Below, in pieces: positions 30,831-42,503 of a stretch of 64,000 nucleotides of DNA. The DNA is from Incurvaria masculella (Eukaryota; Arthropoda; Insecta; Lepidoptera; Incurvariidae). The notes under the pieces were generated by a model that did no database searches, was not told the DNA's origin, and saw nothing but the letters and a program-made list of their open reading frames with translations. The position numbers were made by a program, and so were the translations under genes. The stretch spans positions 2,862,001 to 2,926,000 of the forward strand of contig OX335665.1 of assembly GCA_946894095.1 (NCBI GenBank), in the 5' to 3' direction. Numbering within the stretch: the first letter of the stretch is position 1; each line of letters begins with the position of its first letter.

Positions 30831-31310
30831 TCTACCACCATCTGGTTGTAGTAGGTACTATTACAGATAGTTGATTATATACTATCTTATTGTTTCTCTT
30901 ACTGCCGACTATAATGAATATTGTACTGAATAGTCTCAGCTAAAACCCGTAATTGTTATTTCTACCATCTAGCTTTAGCAGGTGCCATTAGAGATAGTTG
31001 TTTATATGCTATTGTATCGTTTTTTCTACTACCTGACTGTAATTGCTATTATACCGAATAGTCTCAGCTAAAACCCTAATGGTTACTTCTACCATCTGAT
31101 TTTAGTAGGTACTCGTAGATATAGTTGTTTGTATACTATCGTATTGTTTCTTTTACTATCTGACTGTAATGGTTATTGTACTGAATAGTCTCAGGCAAAA
31201 TCTCTAATCGGTGCATCGACCATCTGGCTGTAGTAGATACTTTTAGAGATGGTTGTTTTCACACTATGCTATGGTTTTCTCTACTATCTGACTTGTTCTC
31301 ATTACTGTCA
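30831..31310. repeat. Left subterminal array, about 128-bp unit, four copies
   Basis: Units begin TCTACCACCATCTGGTTGTA (30831), TCTACCATCTAGCTTTAGCA (30961), TCTACCATCTGATTTTAGTA (31088) and TCGACCATCTGGCTGTAGTA (31216). Each holds GATAGTTG and, in the first three, a GAATAGTCTCAG block. Confidence 0.85.
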
Positions 31311-31370
31311 ACAATATTGTGGACAAGCATCCTAAATGTATTTTCTATAATATTCGTCTAGTAATTCCTA

Positions 31371-31669
31371 CAATACGCCAAATTAGTAATTACAATTACC
31401 TTATTGTAGTCGTCACATTCAGCCAATAGTCGCTTCCTGGTTGTAATTTACAGTTGCATTTATCTGTGTTTGTGCTACTTTTTATACAGATACATATTTA
31501 CTTATTAATTGATGCAATAATGACATGATTTAATAAGTAAATATTTATCTGCATACGAAGTAGTTACATACACAGATAACTGAAACTGTAAATTACAACC
31601 AGGAAGTGACTAATGTCTAAATGTGGCGACTGTAATAAGGTAATTGTAATTACTAATTTGGCGTATTGC
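31371..31669. repeat. 299-bp near-perfect palindrome
   Basis: Arm CAATACGCCAAATTAGTAAT to CTTCCTGGTTGTAATTTACA, mirrored by TGTAAATTACAACCAGGAAG to ATTACTAATTTGGCGTATTG. It is probably a foldback MITE inserted in, or part of, the 5.2-kb element. Confidence 0.8.
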
Positions 31670-32747
31670 AGGGATTATAGAACGAAAATTGCAGCGAATA
31701 CAAGTTTAAATGTGCAATACTATGTATAAGCTTACATTTATTTACATACTATATGCACCTAACTCCAGAAATTAAATTAAAACACAAAGCTTATATTTAG
31801 TATTGTAACAGGAAAGGTGAATGCCATTACTAAAATACAGTTTGCTTTAGTTTACACATTTATTGTTAAAATAAAAAACATTCACAGCGTTGCCAATACT
31901 ACAAATTACGTACCTAACTCACTGGTTCAAGATCAAAATGAATTTTTTTATACTAACCTTAATTCGAAATAATGGAGGTGGTGAAATCAGGGGTTAGACG
32001 AGTTATTTTTACACCTCCAATAAATTCTATCCTTACAATAATAAATTGGAAAATATTTTTTTTTATAACACAAAATACTCTTTTGAGGACAGAATATGTG
32101 CTAGAAGTTCTTACCAATGCACACACTTCTTATGGTAGGTAAGTATTTATAATAGGTATTCAACGGTCGAAATAGATTGTCTTCTTGGTTTGTATTTGGT
32201 GTGGCTGTCCGTGAAGTAGCTCCCGAAATTAAGTGTGGCAGAAGTAGAAGTGCTGCCACATTTGCTGTGTCGACGTTGTATGAGAAATCAAAATCGTGAA
32301 TCAACTGAAACAAAAAAAACATGCCATAGTAATAAAGGCTGATGTAAACATTGGAGATAAGTAAGCTTAAGGTGGACCCGTAAGCATCAGAATACTGCGA
32401 TCCCCATTCAAACGACGTAACAGACAGACAGACAGACAAAGTTACTTTCACATTTATAATACTACACTAATATGAGGCGCGCTAGGCCTTAAGTTAAAGA
32501 GAGAAATTTGTAGTTTTTTTTTATGTTTACCGTGACATTATGGCATGCATACAGAAAAGATACAAATTGGATAAGTAGTTCTCAAATTAGAAGTGGACAC
32601 ATGAAAGATCTCATGAGTAACTGCTAGTGAAGACAAAACGTCGAGCAGCACGTCCTGCTCCTCACACGCGCGGTAAGCCGTCAAACTAAATATTGTAGTT
32701 ATGTCCCGCGTAAGTTTTAAAATATTAATAAGACAAAAAATACTTAC

Positions 32748-32930
32748 CAACTGATATCCGTTGAGCTTCTTTAAACGTGGATATGTATTAAGATAGGCAA
32801 AGATTGTGCCGCCACCCCCGGTTTTATCGAAGACAGCCTTTAGCTGGCTGCTTGCGGCGTCTGCCCAGTATACTTTGACCGGCACAGCACAACGGACAAA
32901 GGAGAGACCATGGAGAGACGCACGCCGACC
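32748..32930 (-). other. Candidate exon inside the 5.2-kb element
   Basis: The minus-strand open frame includes VPVKVYWADAASSQLKAVFD, KTGGGGTIFAYLNTYPRLKK and LNGYQL, ending at a consensus donor (CAGTTG/GTAAGT). A second segment downstream on the same strand, about 32170-32308, follows a strong acceptor (poly-T then GTTTCAG) and reads LIHDFDFSYNVDTANVAALL and beyond. Neither is recognised. It could be a captured host exon or a remnant of the element's own gene. Confidence 0.35.
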
Positions 32931-33784
32931 ACACCACAGATTACAACACGTACCCGCCGAGTGACATTCACAACAAAACTGACAGGAATATTCGTGGTCC
33001 TTCGTTTTATATCAATATTTACTTTGTAGTATATTATTGTCAACATAAAGATTTTAGATAATATTATACAATTATTGTCACACTATACTTCTGAATGCTG
33101 ACTTTACTGTGACACTGTGTTCACTGCAATCTGATTTTACTGAGAACATTTTGATTATGTTCGTTTGAAAATTTCGAAATGTCGATACAACTGTCTTTAA
33201 GTTTACCATTACTATCTAGACCTGCAATGACAAACAAAAGTAAAAAATCCTAGAACCATCTGTTAGTGCTGCTAACATCACAGATTGCTGACATATAAAA
33301 CATAATTGCTGCCATCACAGAATAATACTGTATTAAAAAGCGTTATTCCAAATTTCCATCGACGATCACAGGAGTTTGCCAGGCGTATGGATTTAATATT
33401 ATACAAAATTTTAGTAACTAGCTTTAATAACTCGACAGAAAATGATTTGTTTAAAACAGATTTACCTTCTTTCTTATTCGTCAGTCACTCGAAGGGTATT
33501 CAGTAACTTGCCTTCTGATATTTTTTCGGACAACTTAAGAGTTTTTTTTTTGGTAAACGAACTTCAAATCGGAAGCGTCAATATCCCAAGATATTTTTGT
33601 CCGAATTTAAAAATAAATCAGTATCTGTAACTATATTTCCTTCCTTCGGGCGTTGGACAGGTTTTTCTAATCTCCGTGAATATATTTTTTTGTCGACTCA
33701 GTTTTTAGAAAAATGTCACAAAAGTTTTGTTTTTTGCCAAGACTTAAAGCGCAGCAACTGAGAAAATATAAGAAAAAAAAAACA

Positions 33785-33833
33785 AAAAAAACATACATAC
33801 GAATTGATAACCTCCTCCTTTTTTGAAGTCGGT
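33785..33833 (-). mobile_element. AACCGACTTC element, end fragment
   Basis: CCTCCTCCTTTTTTGAAGTC followed by GGTT is the family's terminal block in reverse. Confidence 0.6.
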
Positions 33834-34424
33834 TAATAATAGCATTTTGTTTTAAGATGCGCGGCGACCATTTATTCAGTTTTAAGCTAGGTAAAGACGG
33901 ACTCTAACTCTCAGGTCTAAAACTCAGAAAGCCACTAGTGTTAAGTTATTTACGATACAGAAAAGTATGTATATTTTCACCATTACATAACCTCTTAATC
34001 AGTAAACGTACCAATCGCTTTGTTTTGAGTTTTACAGATACAAAGAAATCTTATTATAATCTCACTCTCAATCTCAAAAATTTCGATACCTGTGAACCTT
34101 ACGGATTAGCGTAGATAAATAAGTTGACGCTAGAGCAGCAGACGTTAAAAATGCAACGATAGGTTACCTATCACTAGTGAATTGATCTTATTTCACGTTA
34201 AAACGATCATCGTCAACGATAGCTACGTAAAACATGTTAGTGAATACCTCTATTTAAGAGCGATTATTTTTTATATTCGATTACTTTGTCAAATTTGTAA
34301 AACGTGATCCCCATTTTTAACTTCTTAGTTACCGAACAGATTTCCGATTTAGTGTGTATTTATGTCATATTTATGTTTATATCTCTAATTTCATTTTTAT
34401 TATTGTTTTTATTTAATGCGCTGC

Positions 34425-35190
34425 CTCAGATATTCATAAAAAACGTTTAAAGTTAGTGTTATTTCAGATATTCGTGATAATAACACAAGTACTATTTTAT
34501 TCTTCAATTTTCAATACTACAAATCTAGGTGTAGCGAACATAATAAGAAACGTAACGTGTAACCTCAGATATTTACAATAATAAATACAGCTAGTATTCT
34601 TTCAGATATGTGTTTTAACAAAACAGAGAGTTGCAGTAATGATAGCTTATTGTATTTAAGAAAAAACCAAGTACCATTCAAATTGCAATACTTCAAATCT
34701 AGGTGTAGCGACCATCGTGGGAATCTGTTGCGCCTTACCTCAGATATTCACAAAAACATTTGTAGGAGCAATTTTTTCAGATATGTACGCTTACACTACA
34801 GATAGTTGCAGTAATGACAGCTAATTGTTTTTGATAAATACCGATTATTATTCAAATTGTAATGCTTAATATCTAGGCGTAGGGAATATCCTAAGAAAAT
34901 GTTGCACATTACTTCAGATATTCATAAAAACATTTAAAGTTAATATTAGTTCAGATATTTATGCTAGCTATAAAGATAGTTTGCAGTAATGGTAGCTTAT
35001 TGTATTTGGTAAATACCGAGTACTATTCAAATTGTGATGCTTAACATCTACGTTTAGCCAATATCATAAGAGACTGTAACGCATTACCTCAAATATTAAT
35101 AAAAACAATTAATTCAGTATTATTTCAGAAATTTGTGAAAACAATACAGGTAGTTGCAGTAATGACAGCTCATTGTATCTGCAACATTGC
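34425..35190. repeat. Right subterminal array, 175-bp unit, about 4.5 copies
   Basis: Units start CTCAGATATTCATAAA (34425, shortened), CTCAGATATTTACAAT (34564), CTCAGATATTCACAAA (34739), TTCAGATATTCATAAA (34913) and CTCAAATATTAATAAA (35088). Each carries AGTTGCAGTAATGACAGC-like and ATCTAGGTGTAGCG-like blocks. Confidence 0.87.
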
Positions 35191-35874
35191 GATTATAGCT
35201 GTTACATACTGTTTGTTGTTACTGTTTCTACATTTTCAGATTGTTATAGCAATAATTTCAAATACTACTTATTACACTCTGCTATTGTAGATATTTACAG
35301 AATAAGATTGTTTGCATAAATATCTATTGTTGTAACTACATTAGAGTGTATTCATTACTTTAGAATGTAACACCAACTCTCACTAGTAATTAAATGTTAC
35401 AAACAGGTATAATGTATTTGATCTTTTTACACTCAGAGACTGTGCGGTTTACTATCGAGTGTAGCGGTTATAGATTAGACATTTGGAGTTACAAGGGATT
35501 GTAATTCCTGATTTTACTATTTCATGATTGTAAATTCAAAAAACCGCATTGTAAGAATATTACCATTTCATAGTCACTGTGGCACGTAGATAGTTGTGAT
35601 TAAACACAATTCACTTTACAATCACTGATTGTATCATGCTTCGACCTCATTTTTCTCAGTGCGGGTTGGTACCATCGCATTGGATGAACGATGGTCGAAG
35701 CGGCAATGAAAATTGTCCGTGTTTTCCATCCAGTTCAATGTAGCCGTGCAATATAAGGAAGGTCCTGGCATGGCACCTAGTTCCCATGTGGTGTGTTGGG
35801 CTAATACCATGACAGAACTTGTGGTATTAGCCATCCATGTCCAGTCACATAAAAAAAAACAAAAAACTTAGACG

Positions 35875-36164
35875 GCAATACATCCATTGTACGTGTCAAG
35901 AAGCTCCACCAGCTGTCACGTCAGCCAGCCAAGGTCCTCCACGAAGCGCAGCAGCCTTTTTGGACTCTTCCACACTTCCTGAGCAGTTCCTGTGGTTTTA
36001 AGGAACTGGAGTCGTATGTTAGCCACCTCTGGACAATCCAAGATAACGTGAGCGGCGGTCTCTTCCTCCTCCATGCAAGCTCTACAGAGGGCGCTGTCGG
36101 TGACACCAAGAGTGAATAAATGCTTATTTGGTGGACAGTGCCCCGTTAGGAGGCCAATCGGTGG
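35875..36164 (-). pseudogene. LINE ORF2 C-terminal fragment (RNase H-end of Jockey/R1-type)
   Basis: The open frame reads LLTGHCPPNKHLFTLGVTDS, ALCRACMEEEETAAHVILDC and PEVANIRLQFL, then LLRFVEDLGW and a stop. The LTGH...N.HL...G..DS..CR.C.EEEET..HV..(D/E)CP pattern is the conserved segment just after the RNase H domain of Jockey/R1-like non-LTR retrotransposons. Only the last 80 or so codons remain, 5'-truncated. It is wedged between SINE fragments; the extra N-terminal residues of the open frame come from SINE DNA. Confidence 0.75.
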
Positions 36165-36350
36165 TGGGGTTAAGCCCGCCCGGGTGGGTACCACCGCATT
36201 GGATGAAGCTGTGTTTTCCCATCCAGTTTAATGTATCCGTGCTCATTTTATTTATTGTAACTGGACATGGATAGCGAATACCAAAGTGACCGTCAGATAT
36301 TAGCCTAACACACCGCATGGAAACTAGGTGCCATGCCAGGACCTTATTTA
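36165..36350. mobile_element. Two SINE fragments in opposite orientation
   Basis: Plus: TTAAGCCCGCCCGGGTGGGT to GTATCCGTGCTCATT (36170-36246). Minus: GTAACTGGACATGGATAGCG to AGGTGCCATGCCAGGACCTT (36257-36345). Confidence 0.7.
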
Positions 36351-36467
36351 TGTTGCTGGGTGAACAACACGAACATTCAATGTACAGAGCCCATCACGCT
36401 CAGCGCCACAGTAGGAAAACGTATGTGGGTCAAAGTCCAACGTGTGACGTCTAGGGTGATGCCAGTG

Positions 36468-36948
36468 GTACAGGTTCTGGCATGGCACCTTCCTTCGGGA
36501 ATGCGGTGTGTTCAGGTAATATCGTGACTGTGGGCGTGATTTTGGATATCCATGTCGTGTAGTGGCGCGGGGACTGGCCTAGCGTACCAGAGGTTTGGGT
36601 TAAATTCTTCGCCCCGACATGCACAACTTTCTTTCTCTTCTGAGTTCGATAAGAGCATTTCGTCACGAATGCGAATTGCTCCATGGTACGGAATCCATGT
36701 AAAACTATAGGTCCGCTTCACCTACTAGGTTGTAGCTTTTAAGCCCGCCCGGGTTGGTACCATCGCATTGGATGAAAATATGGTCGAAGCGGCAATGAAA
36801 AATTGTCCGTGTTTACCATCCAGTTCAATGTAACCGTGCTCATAATGGGAAGGTCCTGGCATGGCACCTAATTCCTTCGGGAATGGGGTGTATTGGGCTA
36901 ATATCATAAAAGTAGTTGCAGCCATCCATGTAAGGTTGCATAAAAAAA
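36468..36948 (+). mobile_element. SINE 3' fragment plus a full tRNA-headed SINE
   Basis: 36468-36555 is a 3' end (TTCTGGCATGGCACCTTCCT to GGATATCCATGTCGTG). 36556-36948 is nearly complete: A-box-like GTAGTGGCGCGGGGAC, B-box-like TTGGGTTAAATTC, body, and GGTTGCATAAAAAAA tail. Confidence 0.8.
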
Positions 36949-37326
36949 TTACCCACATAAAAATTCAAAATGAAATCTGCCTTGTGATCCATGACGGCCA
37001 AAAATGGTACAGTCACAGTATTGTAGAAAAAGGTATCTCCTTCCATTATTCTCTCCAGGGTTTATGTACATACATTTAAAACAATCTATCGCACAAAGGA
37101 GCGAATTGAATTGTTACTTCGCAGCGAAACAAAAGATAGACGAATGAAAGTGACCGTTTGTTGGGTCGTGACGCACGCGCGTGCGCGACGCTGCAGCGCG
37201 CCGTTTGTCACGATCCGGCCCGCCAAAACAAGGGCAATGTTTACGCGCGCTGGCAACACGCGTCATAATTTCCGGGTACAAGGAAAAATAGGCCATTACA
37301 TTCTGCATTGTTCAACCATAGACTAA
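36949..37326. other. Unassigned sequence with a CpG-rich patch
   Basis: 37160-37262 is rich in CGCGCG and GC boxes and may be a promoter-like or repeat-derived patch. No frame with recognisable protein. Confidence 0.3.
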
Positions 37327-37488
37327 GCCCCGATTGCACGAAGAGACGGCTGAGGTGATCAATGTTCAAACACGTAAGTTTTAGTGAACCGCATAGAGTT
37401 CCTTCCATACTGTCCACACAGAGTGACGTGTTTAATCATACGTTGACGTTGATTTTGATTTTTTTATCCTTTCGTGCACTCGGCTCAT
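37327..37488 (+). mobile_element. MITE, GCCCCGATTGCACGAA family
   Basis: GCCCCGATTGCACGAAGAGA to CTTTCGTGCACTCGGCTC. Confidence 0.82.
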
Positions 37489-37858
37489 GGACTGTTAACG
37501 TAATACAACTTACAGAACTAGCCGAATTCTGCTTATTTTCGCTGGTACTATGACATTTCAAACCAGCGCCATCTCCCGTCACTGCCAGAACTAGCACACC
37601 GTCATTAAAGCAAGCATTATTCCAAATTTTACCTAGAAATAATTATTAGCAGTAAAAATTAAGTGTATGTCGCGGTCAGCAAACGTCATTTGACGTGTTC
37701 AACTAACGGGAATACTTCTTAGAATACGTCATTGAAATGAATACGTCTTTATATTGTGCTGTCTGGGCTCCGGCACGTGAAAAGAATACACTGGGTCCCA
37801 CTGCAATTATTTCCGTGTATGTCGTAAGAGCCGACTAAGGGATTCGCCGTTCGTGTTT

Positions 37859-38003
37859 TGTATACCACGTTAAACTGTAGGTCCCCCTTCCTACTACTAG
37901 ATGTTAGGAGTGATCCCTCCCCAGTTTGGTATCATCGCATTGAATGAACGATGGTGTTGCCGGCAATACAATTTGACCATGTTGTCCACTTAGTTCAATA
38001 GAT
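37859..38003 (+). mobile_element. SINE body fragment, 5S-headed subfamily, degraded
   Basis: CCACGTTAAACTGTAGGTCC, GTTTGGTATCATCGCATTGA, ATGAACGATGG and CCACTTAGTTCAATAGATG. Confidence 0.6.
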
Positions 38004-38028
38004 GGCATCTCGTTCCCAGCGAGTCATA

Positions 38029-38432
38029 TTGTCCACAAAGCAGACAATGTGCATAGTGTTTGATTTGGTAATACTTACGAACATTTTAATTACAAGACGA
38101 CTTCTAGCTAAAAGTAAATCACCACCGCTGTAGTAAATAATCAAACAAAAAACCAAATATATTATAATCTTAATAAAACCAGCTAGGTTTGATGACTAAT
38201 CTTTTTAAGATGTTTTTGTTTTATCGTTGAGTCCAAAGTTATTGCATAAAATGCGCGAAAAATTCGAACTTTCGGACCTTATAATTTAGATTCTAAACAA
38301 TATTTTAAAATGCCAATGGTCATCAGACATCTGTTTAAATAATGTTGCTTTGAGCACAATTTTGGATTATCTGACAAGAAATATGCGCATGATCTTCTTT
38401 TCACGTTTGTATCGCGCGAAGGCCTACCTTAA
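38029..38432 (+). mobile_element. TTAA MITE, degraded
   Basis: TTGTCCACAAAGCAGACAAT to CGCGAAGGCCTACCTTAA. The left end is missing and there are many changes. Confidence 0.7.
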
Positions 38433-40360
38433 AAATATTTATCACAAGAATAAGCAATTTTTTTTAATACGTTTAATTTGTGTTGGATCCTAGCCAAAAC
38501 ACAACCAGACATGACTGTTGATACTGGCTCCCGAGCTCGAGATATAGAATATTCGGATGAATCATATAAACATAAGTACATGCTCAAAACAAACTAATCA
38601 GAAAATCCAATCAAGATTCAATAAAGCAATCCTCGATTGTTACTCAGAACAGAAAGCAAATATTATGGAGACAAATCATTAACTTCGAACTAGTTTGTAG
38701 GAATATATTGTTTGAATTGTAACTAGTTCACGAGGATGTGGCATAACGTATTACGTCATAATTCTGCAGTTTGTATTATTATTATTTATTTAAGAAAGAA
38801 AACAGACAGCCAATTATAAAAATATAGACTAGATTTTTTAAGAACTAATACGGTTAGTCCAATTATATTTTTCCCTGATTATTAGAATTTAAATTTATTC
38901 AAATTGGGAGTGTGTGTATGTAATCGAGTGTGAAGTATGTAAAGTGTGTTGTAGTGTGGTGTAGTGTGTAGTAAAGAGTGTAGGTGTGAATAAATATTTT
39001 GTAGTTCAATGTATAATTTAAAAAAAATAAGGCGTAAATAGCATATATCTTGAACATTGATGTTTATTGTAGGTATAGTAGTAATATTAATAATAAATTG
39101 AATAAAAATATACACATATTTATAATTATAGGTAGTTGCACAGGGTTAGATTAGTACGTAGATAGATGTATGTCAATATTGAGATAAAAATCATATTAAG
39201 CTTTGAGACGTAGGGGGTAACCGGCATAAGATGTGAGAAAAAATGCGAGGGTATCCGATAAATTCTGAAGCGCCAATCAGAAGCGTTTAGGTCATACCTT
39301 TTACGCTTTTATTGGGTAGAATATTTGACATTCACTTCTGAATGGTTCCAGAATTGATAGAATTCTGTCACAAATTTTCTTATATCTTACACCGGTTCAG
39401 CCCCTGAACTCATGCTGCTAATGCATTAGCACCTGTGATTCTCTCCTATCACCATTCGTAAATACTTACTGTCAATCTTAGAATAAATTAAAAATTATTT
39501 ATTTACAAAAACAAGTACCAAAAACTCGTTTATATGTATGTAAACAGTGACACTTTGACAACTACCGTTTCCTTCAACGAGCTAGTCTCTTGTAGTTATA
39601 TGTAATGACGCTCTAATAACGGCGGAGGTATGCATGTACAATGGTTGGAGTCCATGTTACTCATTTCTTACCTCGAAGTACTCACATGTGAAGTTATTTG
39701 CGTACCATGCCAGAACCTTCCTATGTTTGAGCGAGCCTTTTTTTACCATCAACCTCCTTTCTTTCAACCCTGCCACCGATTTAGCCTAACTAGTAAGTCT
39801 GATTACCAGTGGGTACCAGTCTGATTACCATGGGTTACCATGATAAATTAATTTATCGGGTGGTGATTAAATATGACGTTTAGTTGCATTTGGTACCATG
39901 CTAACTGTCAAACGTCATGTTGTTCGGCCAAATGAACTGACATTTACCAGTTAGCATAGAACTAAATGCAACCCCCCTGGGCTAATAACCAGTTTGTGAC
40001 CCGTATTTTCAATAAAAGTACACTTTTTAGTCTTATACAAGAATTAAAGGATTATGATATCGATACAGTCGTCTCTGAAACAAAGCAAGAACTTGCATCT
40101 CTGATGACGTAGTTAAAATGTTCGCTGTCTCCTGGTCTTCACGACATTGCAGCGCCGACCGCAGAGACCGATCTGGTGCTGAGATCTGTGTCAGCTGACA
40201 TTTCCCTGTGTACACACTTCAACAATGCACTCAAAGTTTGTAAATTCGATTGGCTGACATAGCTTATTCAAACGTACCTACTTATTATTACCATTAGTTG
40301 GATAATGATTATGTCACTCGCTTGCTTATGCCAACAATGCTGACAAAAGCTGCGGTACCC
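38433..40360. other. AT-rich sequence with low-complexity tract
   Basis: A GT/TAG-rich tract at 38908-38990 (for example GTGTTGTAGTGTGGTGTAGT) produces a spurious minus frame (38882-39115). ATTTATTTAAGAAAGAA at 38784 recalls repeat tails. A small inverted pair, TAGTTGCATTTGGTACC / CTAAATGCAACC, lies at 39880-39977. No gene. Confidence 0.4.
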
Positions 40361-40968
40361 GGCTCCGCTCAGGTTAATGTCGTTTCGGACAGAGCCCGTA
40401 GTCCCAGCTGTCACCTAAATTGGCGTTTACGGAACTTCTAAGTTGCGTAAAAACGTAAAACACCATACAAGTTTTTACGAGATATTCTGTTGTTTTACTT
40501 CTTCAAGCTGTCAAACTCAAACTCGGACTTCCGATTTGTATGAAAACGCGAAGTCGGCGTAAACGGCAACGACGTATTTACGGCAACGTTGACTAATATG
40601 TCAAATCAAACTCGGCCTCGCAAATGTTAGTTCGCTTAACGCCTCTTCGCTTAACTTCCTCGCGCGCTCTTCAATTTCTCTGAAAATTTGAAAACGCCAG
40701 TCAATCAGTTTGCCGTAAACGCCAATTTAGGTGACAGCTGAGACTACGGGCTCTAATGTAGGGTCGAATTGTTTCCTTGATGTTGTATGAATTCCCCATA
40801 ATTTAATTCCCTTTTTCACCCCTTCGGTTAAATTTTCGCCACACAGAGACCTTCTACAAGATCTTGGGTAGATTTATATCAAAATTCATCAAAATTGGTT
40901 CAGCGGTTTAGGAGTTAAAACGCAACAGACAGACAAAGTCACGTTCCCATTTATAATATTAATGATAG
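40361..40968 (+). mobile_element. Common insect repeat (TTCAGCGGTTTAGG family) with a MITE inside
   Basis: CCCGGCTCCGCTCAGG at 40361-40377 and ATTGGTTCAGCGGTTTAGGA to CATTTATAATATTAATGATA at 40890-40967 are two parts of one degraded family. They are split by the MITE at 40391-40754. Confidence 0.6.
40391..40754. mobile_element. MITE, GTAGTCCCAGCTGTCACC family, complete ends
   Basis: AGAGCCCGTAGTCCCAGCTG at the left, AGCTGAGACTACGGGCTCT at the right; about 45-bp inverted ends. It is the best copy in the window (364 bp). Confidence 0.88.
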
Positions 40969-41026
40969 ATGTGGTATTAGCCCGCAAAAAAATATATTTA
41001 AAAAGTCTTATTGGGATCTACTGTCA

Positions 41027-41578
41027 TTAAGGTGGCCCTTCCCGGCGGGACTAACTCATTCGCGGGCAGAGTACAAAACCGTGCTGTTGCGCTCTGGGAC
41101 CTTCTCTGTTTCAAAGAAAAAGACAGGCTCCGTGATGAGGAGGATGCGACATGTCCACAAAGCAGACAATGCGCATAGTGTATGATTTGGTAAGATTTAC
41201 GAAAAAAAATATTAGAAAACGACTTATAGCTAAAAGTAAACCAAGACCGCTGTAGTCAACAATCTATCAAGAACCAAATTGATTATAAATCTAGATGAAA
41301 CAAGCTGGGTCTAATGACTAATCTTTTTTTAAGAGGTTTTTGCTTTATCGTAGAGTAATCCAACTCCAAAGTTATTGTATAAAACGCGCGAAAAATTCGA
41401 ACTTTCGGACCTTATAACTTAGAAACTAGACACAATTTTACAATGCCAACAGTCATCAGACATCTAGTCCGATCAAATAAAGCTATTTTGAGCAAAATTT
41501 GGGATCTCTGACAAGAAATATGGGCGTCATCTTCTTTCCCCATTTGTATGGGGAGATGAGCGGGATGCGCCACCTTAA
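41027..41578 (+). mobile_element. TTAA-flanked MITE, full length
   Basis: TTAAGGTGGCCCTTCCCGGC at the left, GCGGGATGCGCCACCTTAA at the right. 552 bp. Confidence 0.86.
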
Positions 41579-41810
41579 TTGTATTTTTGCATTACGAAGT
41601 TTTGACGTTGAAATCCGTACCAAAGATAACATTTCCCTGCAATCCGAAAGTGAACACAATTACCACTAATCGCGGCACCAAAATAAAGTGGTATTAGCGG
41701 GGCTTCCGCTGACCTCGGGTTAAGTAAACGGAGATTATGTCTTAATCTGGGATTAGTGAAATAGTTGTCGGCGGACCGGAGTTTCAGCGACTATTTCATT
41801 GGGCATGTTC

Positions 41811-41985
41811 TTTGTATTCCGTGCTCAGGAATCAGGAATCGATCAGTCGAGAAAACCTCTTTTGTAGCTGTTTTCCAAGCGATTTACTCAACGGACAAAC
41901 TTAAATCATCGAAATCTGCTCTGGAATCTTTCGGTTTTCAACCAAAGGTTTTCCGATTCCTGAGCACGGAATTCCAAGAATAGGC
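41811..41985. mobile_element. MITE, AATTCCGTAATCAGGAATC family, diverged
   Basis: TATTCCGTGCTCAGGAATCA to TTCCTGAGCACGGAATTCCA. The core CGAAATCTGCTCTGGAATCT is shared. Confidence 0.75.
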
Positions 41986-42237
41986 CCTCTACACAATTTG
42001 TGAGGCTTCCTTGCGGTCGCGGAAACGGGGCCCGAGTCCGACTTCCCACGTAAATGGGCGTTTACGAAACTTGGAAGTTACGGGACTAGAAACGTGTTGT
42101 ATCATGACTGTGGCTTTGGTATTAGCCATCCATGCCTATAGTTACATACAAACACATTAATTGTGTAGGGTAGAGCCTTCGACATAGACAATCATTCACG
42201 GGTCGTATTTAGCTTATGTTCTTATATGTAGGTACGA

Positions 42238-42503
42238 CAATTTTTCATTGCCGCTTCGACCATCGTTTCATCCAATGCGATGGTACCAACCCGGACGGGT
42301 TTAAACTCTACCACCTAGTAGGGGAAGGAGACCTACAGTTTTACATGGATTCCGAACCATGGATCAGGTCGCATTCGTGACGAAATGCACTTATCGAACT
42401 CAGAAAGAGAAAGAAAGTGGTGCATGTCGGGGCGAGGAATTGAATCCTGACCTCTGGTACGCTAGGCCGGTCCCCGCGCCACTAGGCTACGAGACCGCCC
42501 AAG
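42238..42503 (-). mobile_element. SINE, tRNA-headed, lacking 3' end
   Basis: In reverse: GTAGCCTAGTGGCGCGGGGA (A-box-like), B-box region at about 42437-42450, CCATGGTTCGGAATCC, and the body as far as GCAATGAAAAATTGTC. The last third is missing. Confidence 0.8.

Larger units (their letters stand above)
30449..35661. mobile_element. 5.2-kb CACTG-ended DNA transposon (CACTA-like, non-autonomous)
   Basis: Its ends are CACTGAAAAAAA and the inverse of CACTGAGAAAAA. The target is a 5S-headed SINE with a 2-bp CG duplication (or none if the ends are GCACTG). Subterminal tandem arrays differ on the two sides: about 128-bp units at 30831-31310 and 175-bp units at 34425-35190. Such arrays are a hallmark of CACTA/CMC elements, but no transposase is visible. 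The middle holds a 299-bp palindrome (31371-31669) and a spliced-gene-like segment on the minus strand (32170-32930). Confidence 0.65.
30264..35860 (+). mobile_element. 5S-headed SINE interrupted by a 5.2-kb element
   Basis: Left half 30264-30448: GTGGCCCAGTGGCGCGAC, then a 5S rRNA-like head (AAGTTAAGCAACGCTGGGTC and TGGTCTTGGATGGGTGAC, 30308-30352, the 5S internal control region), then the shared body to CCCGCCCG. Right half 35662-35860: GGGTTGGTACCATCGCATTG to CAGTCACATAAAAAAAAAC. The 5.2-kb element lies at the join; other copies give the uninterrupted reading CCCGCCCGGGTTGG. Confidence 0.85.

Noticed and set aside
38882..39115. His/Thr-rich minus-strand frame
   Set aside because: Product of a GT/TAG low-complexity tract.
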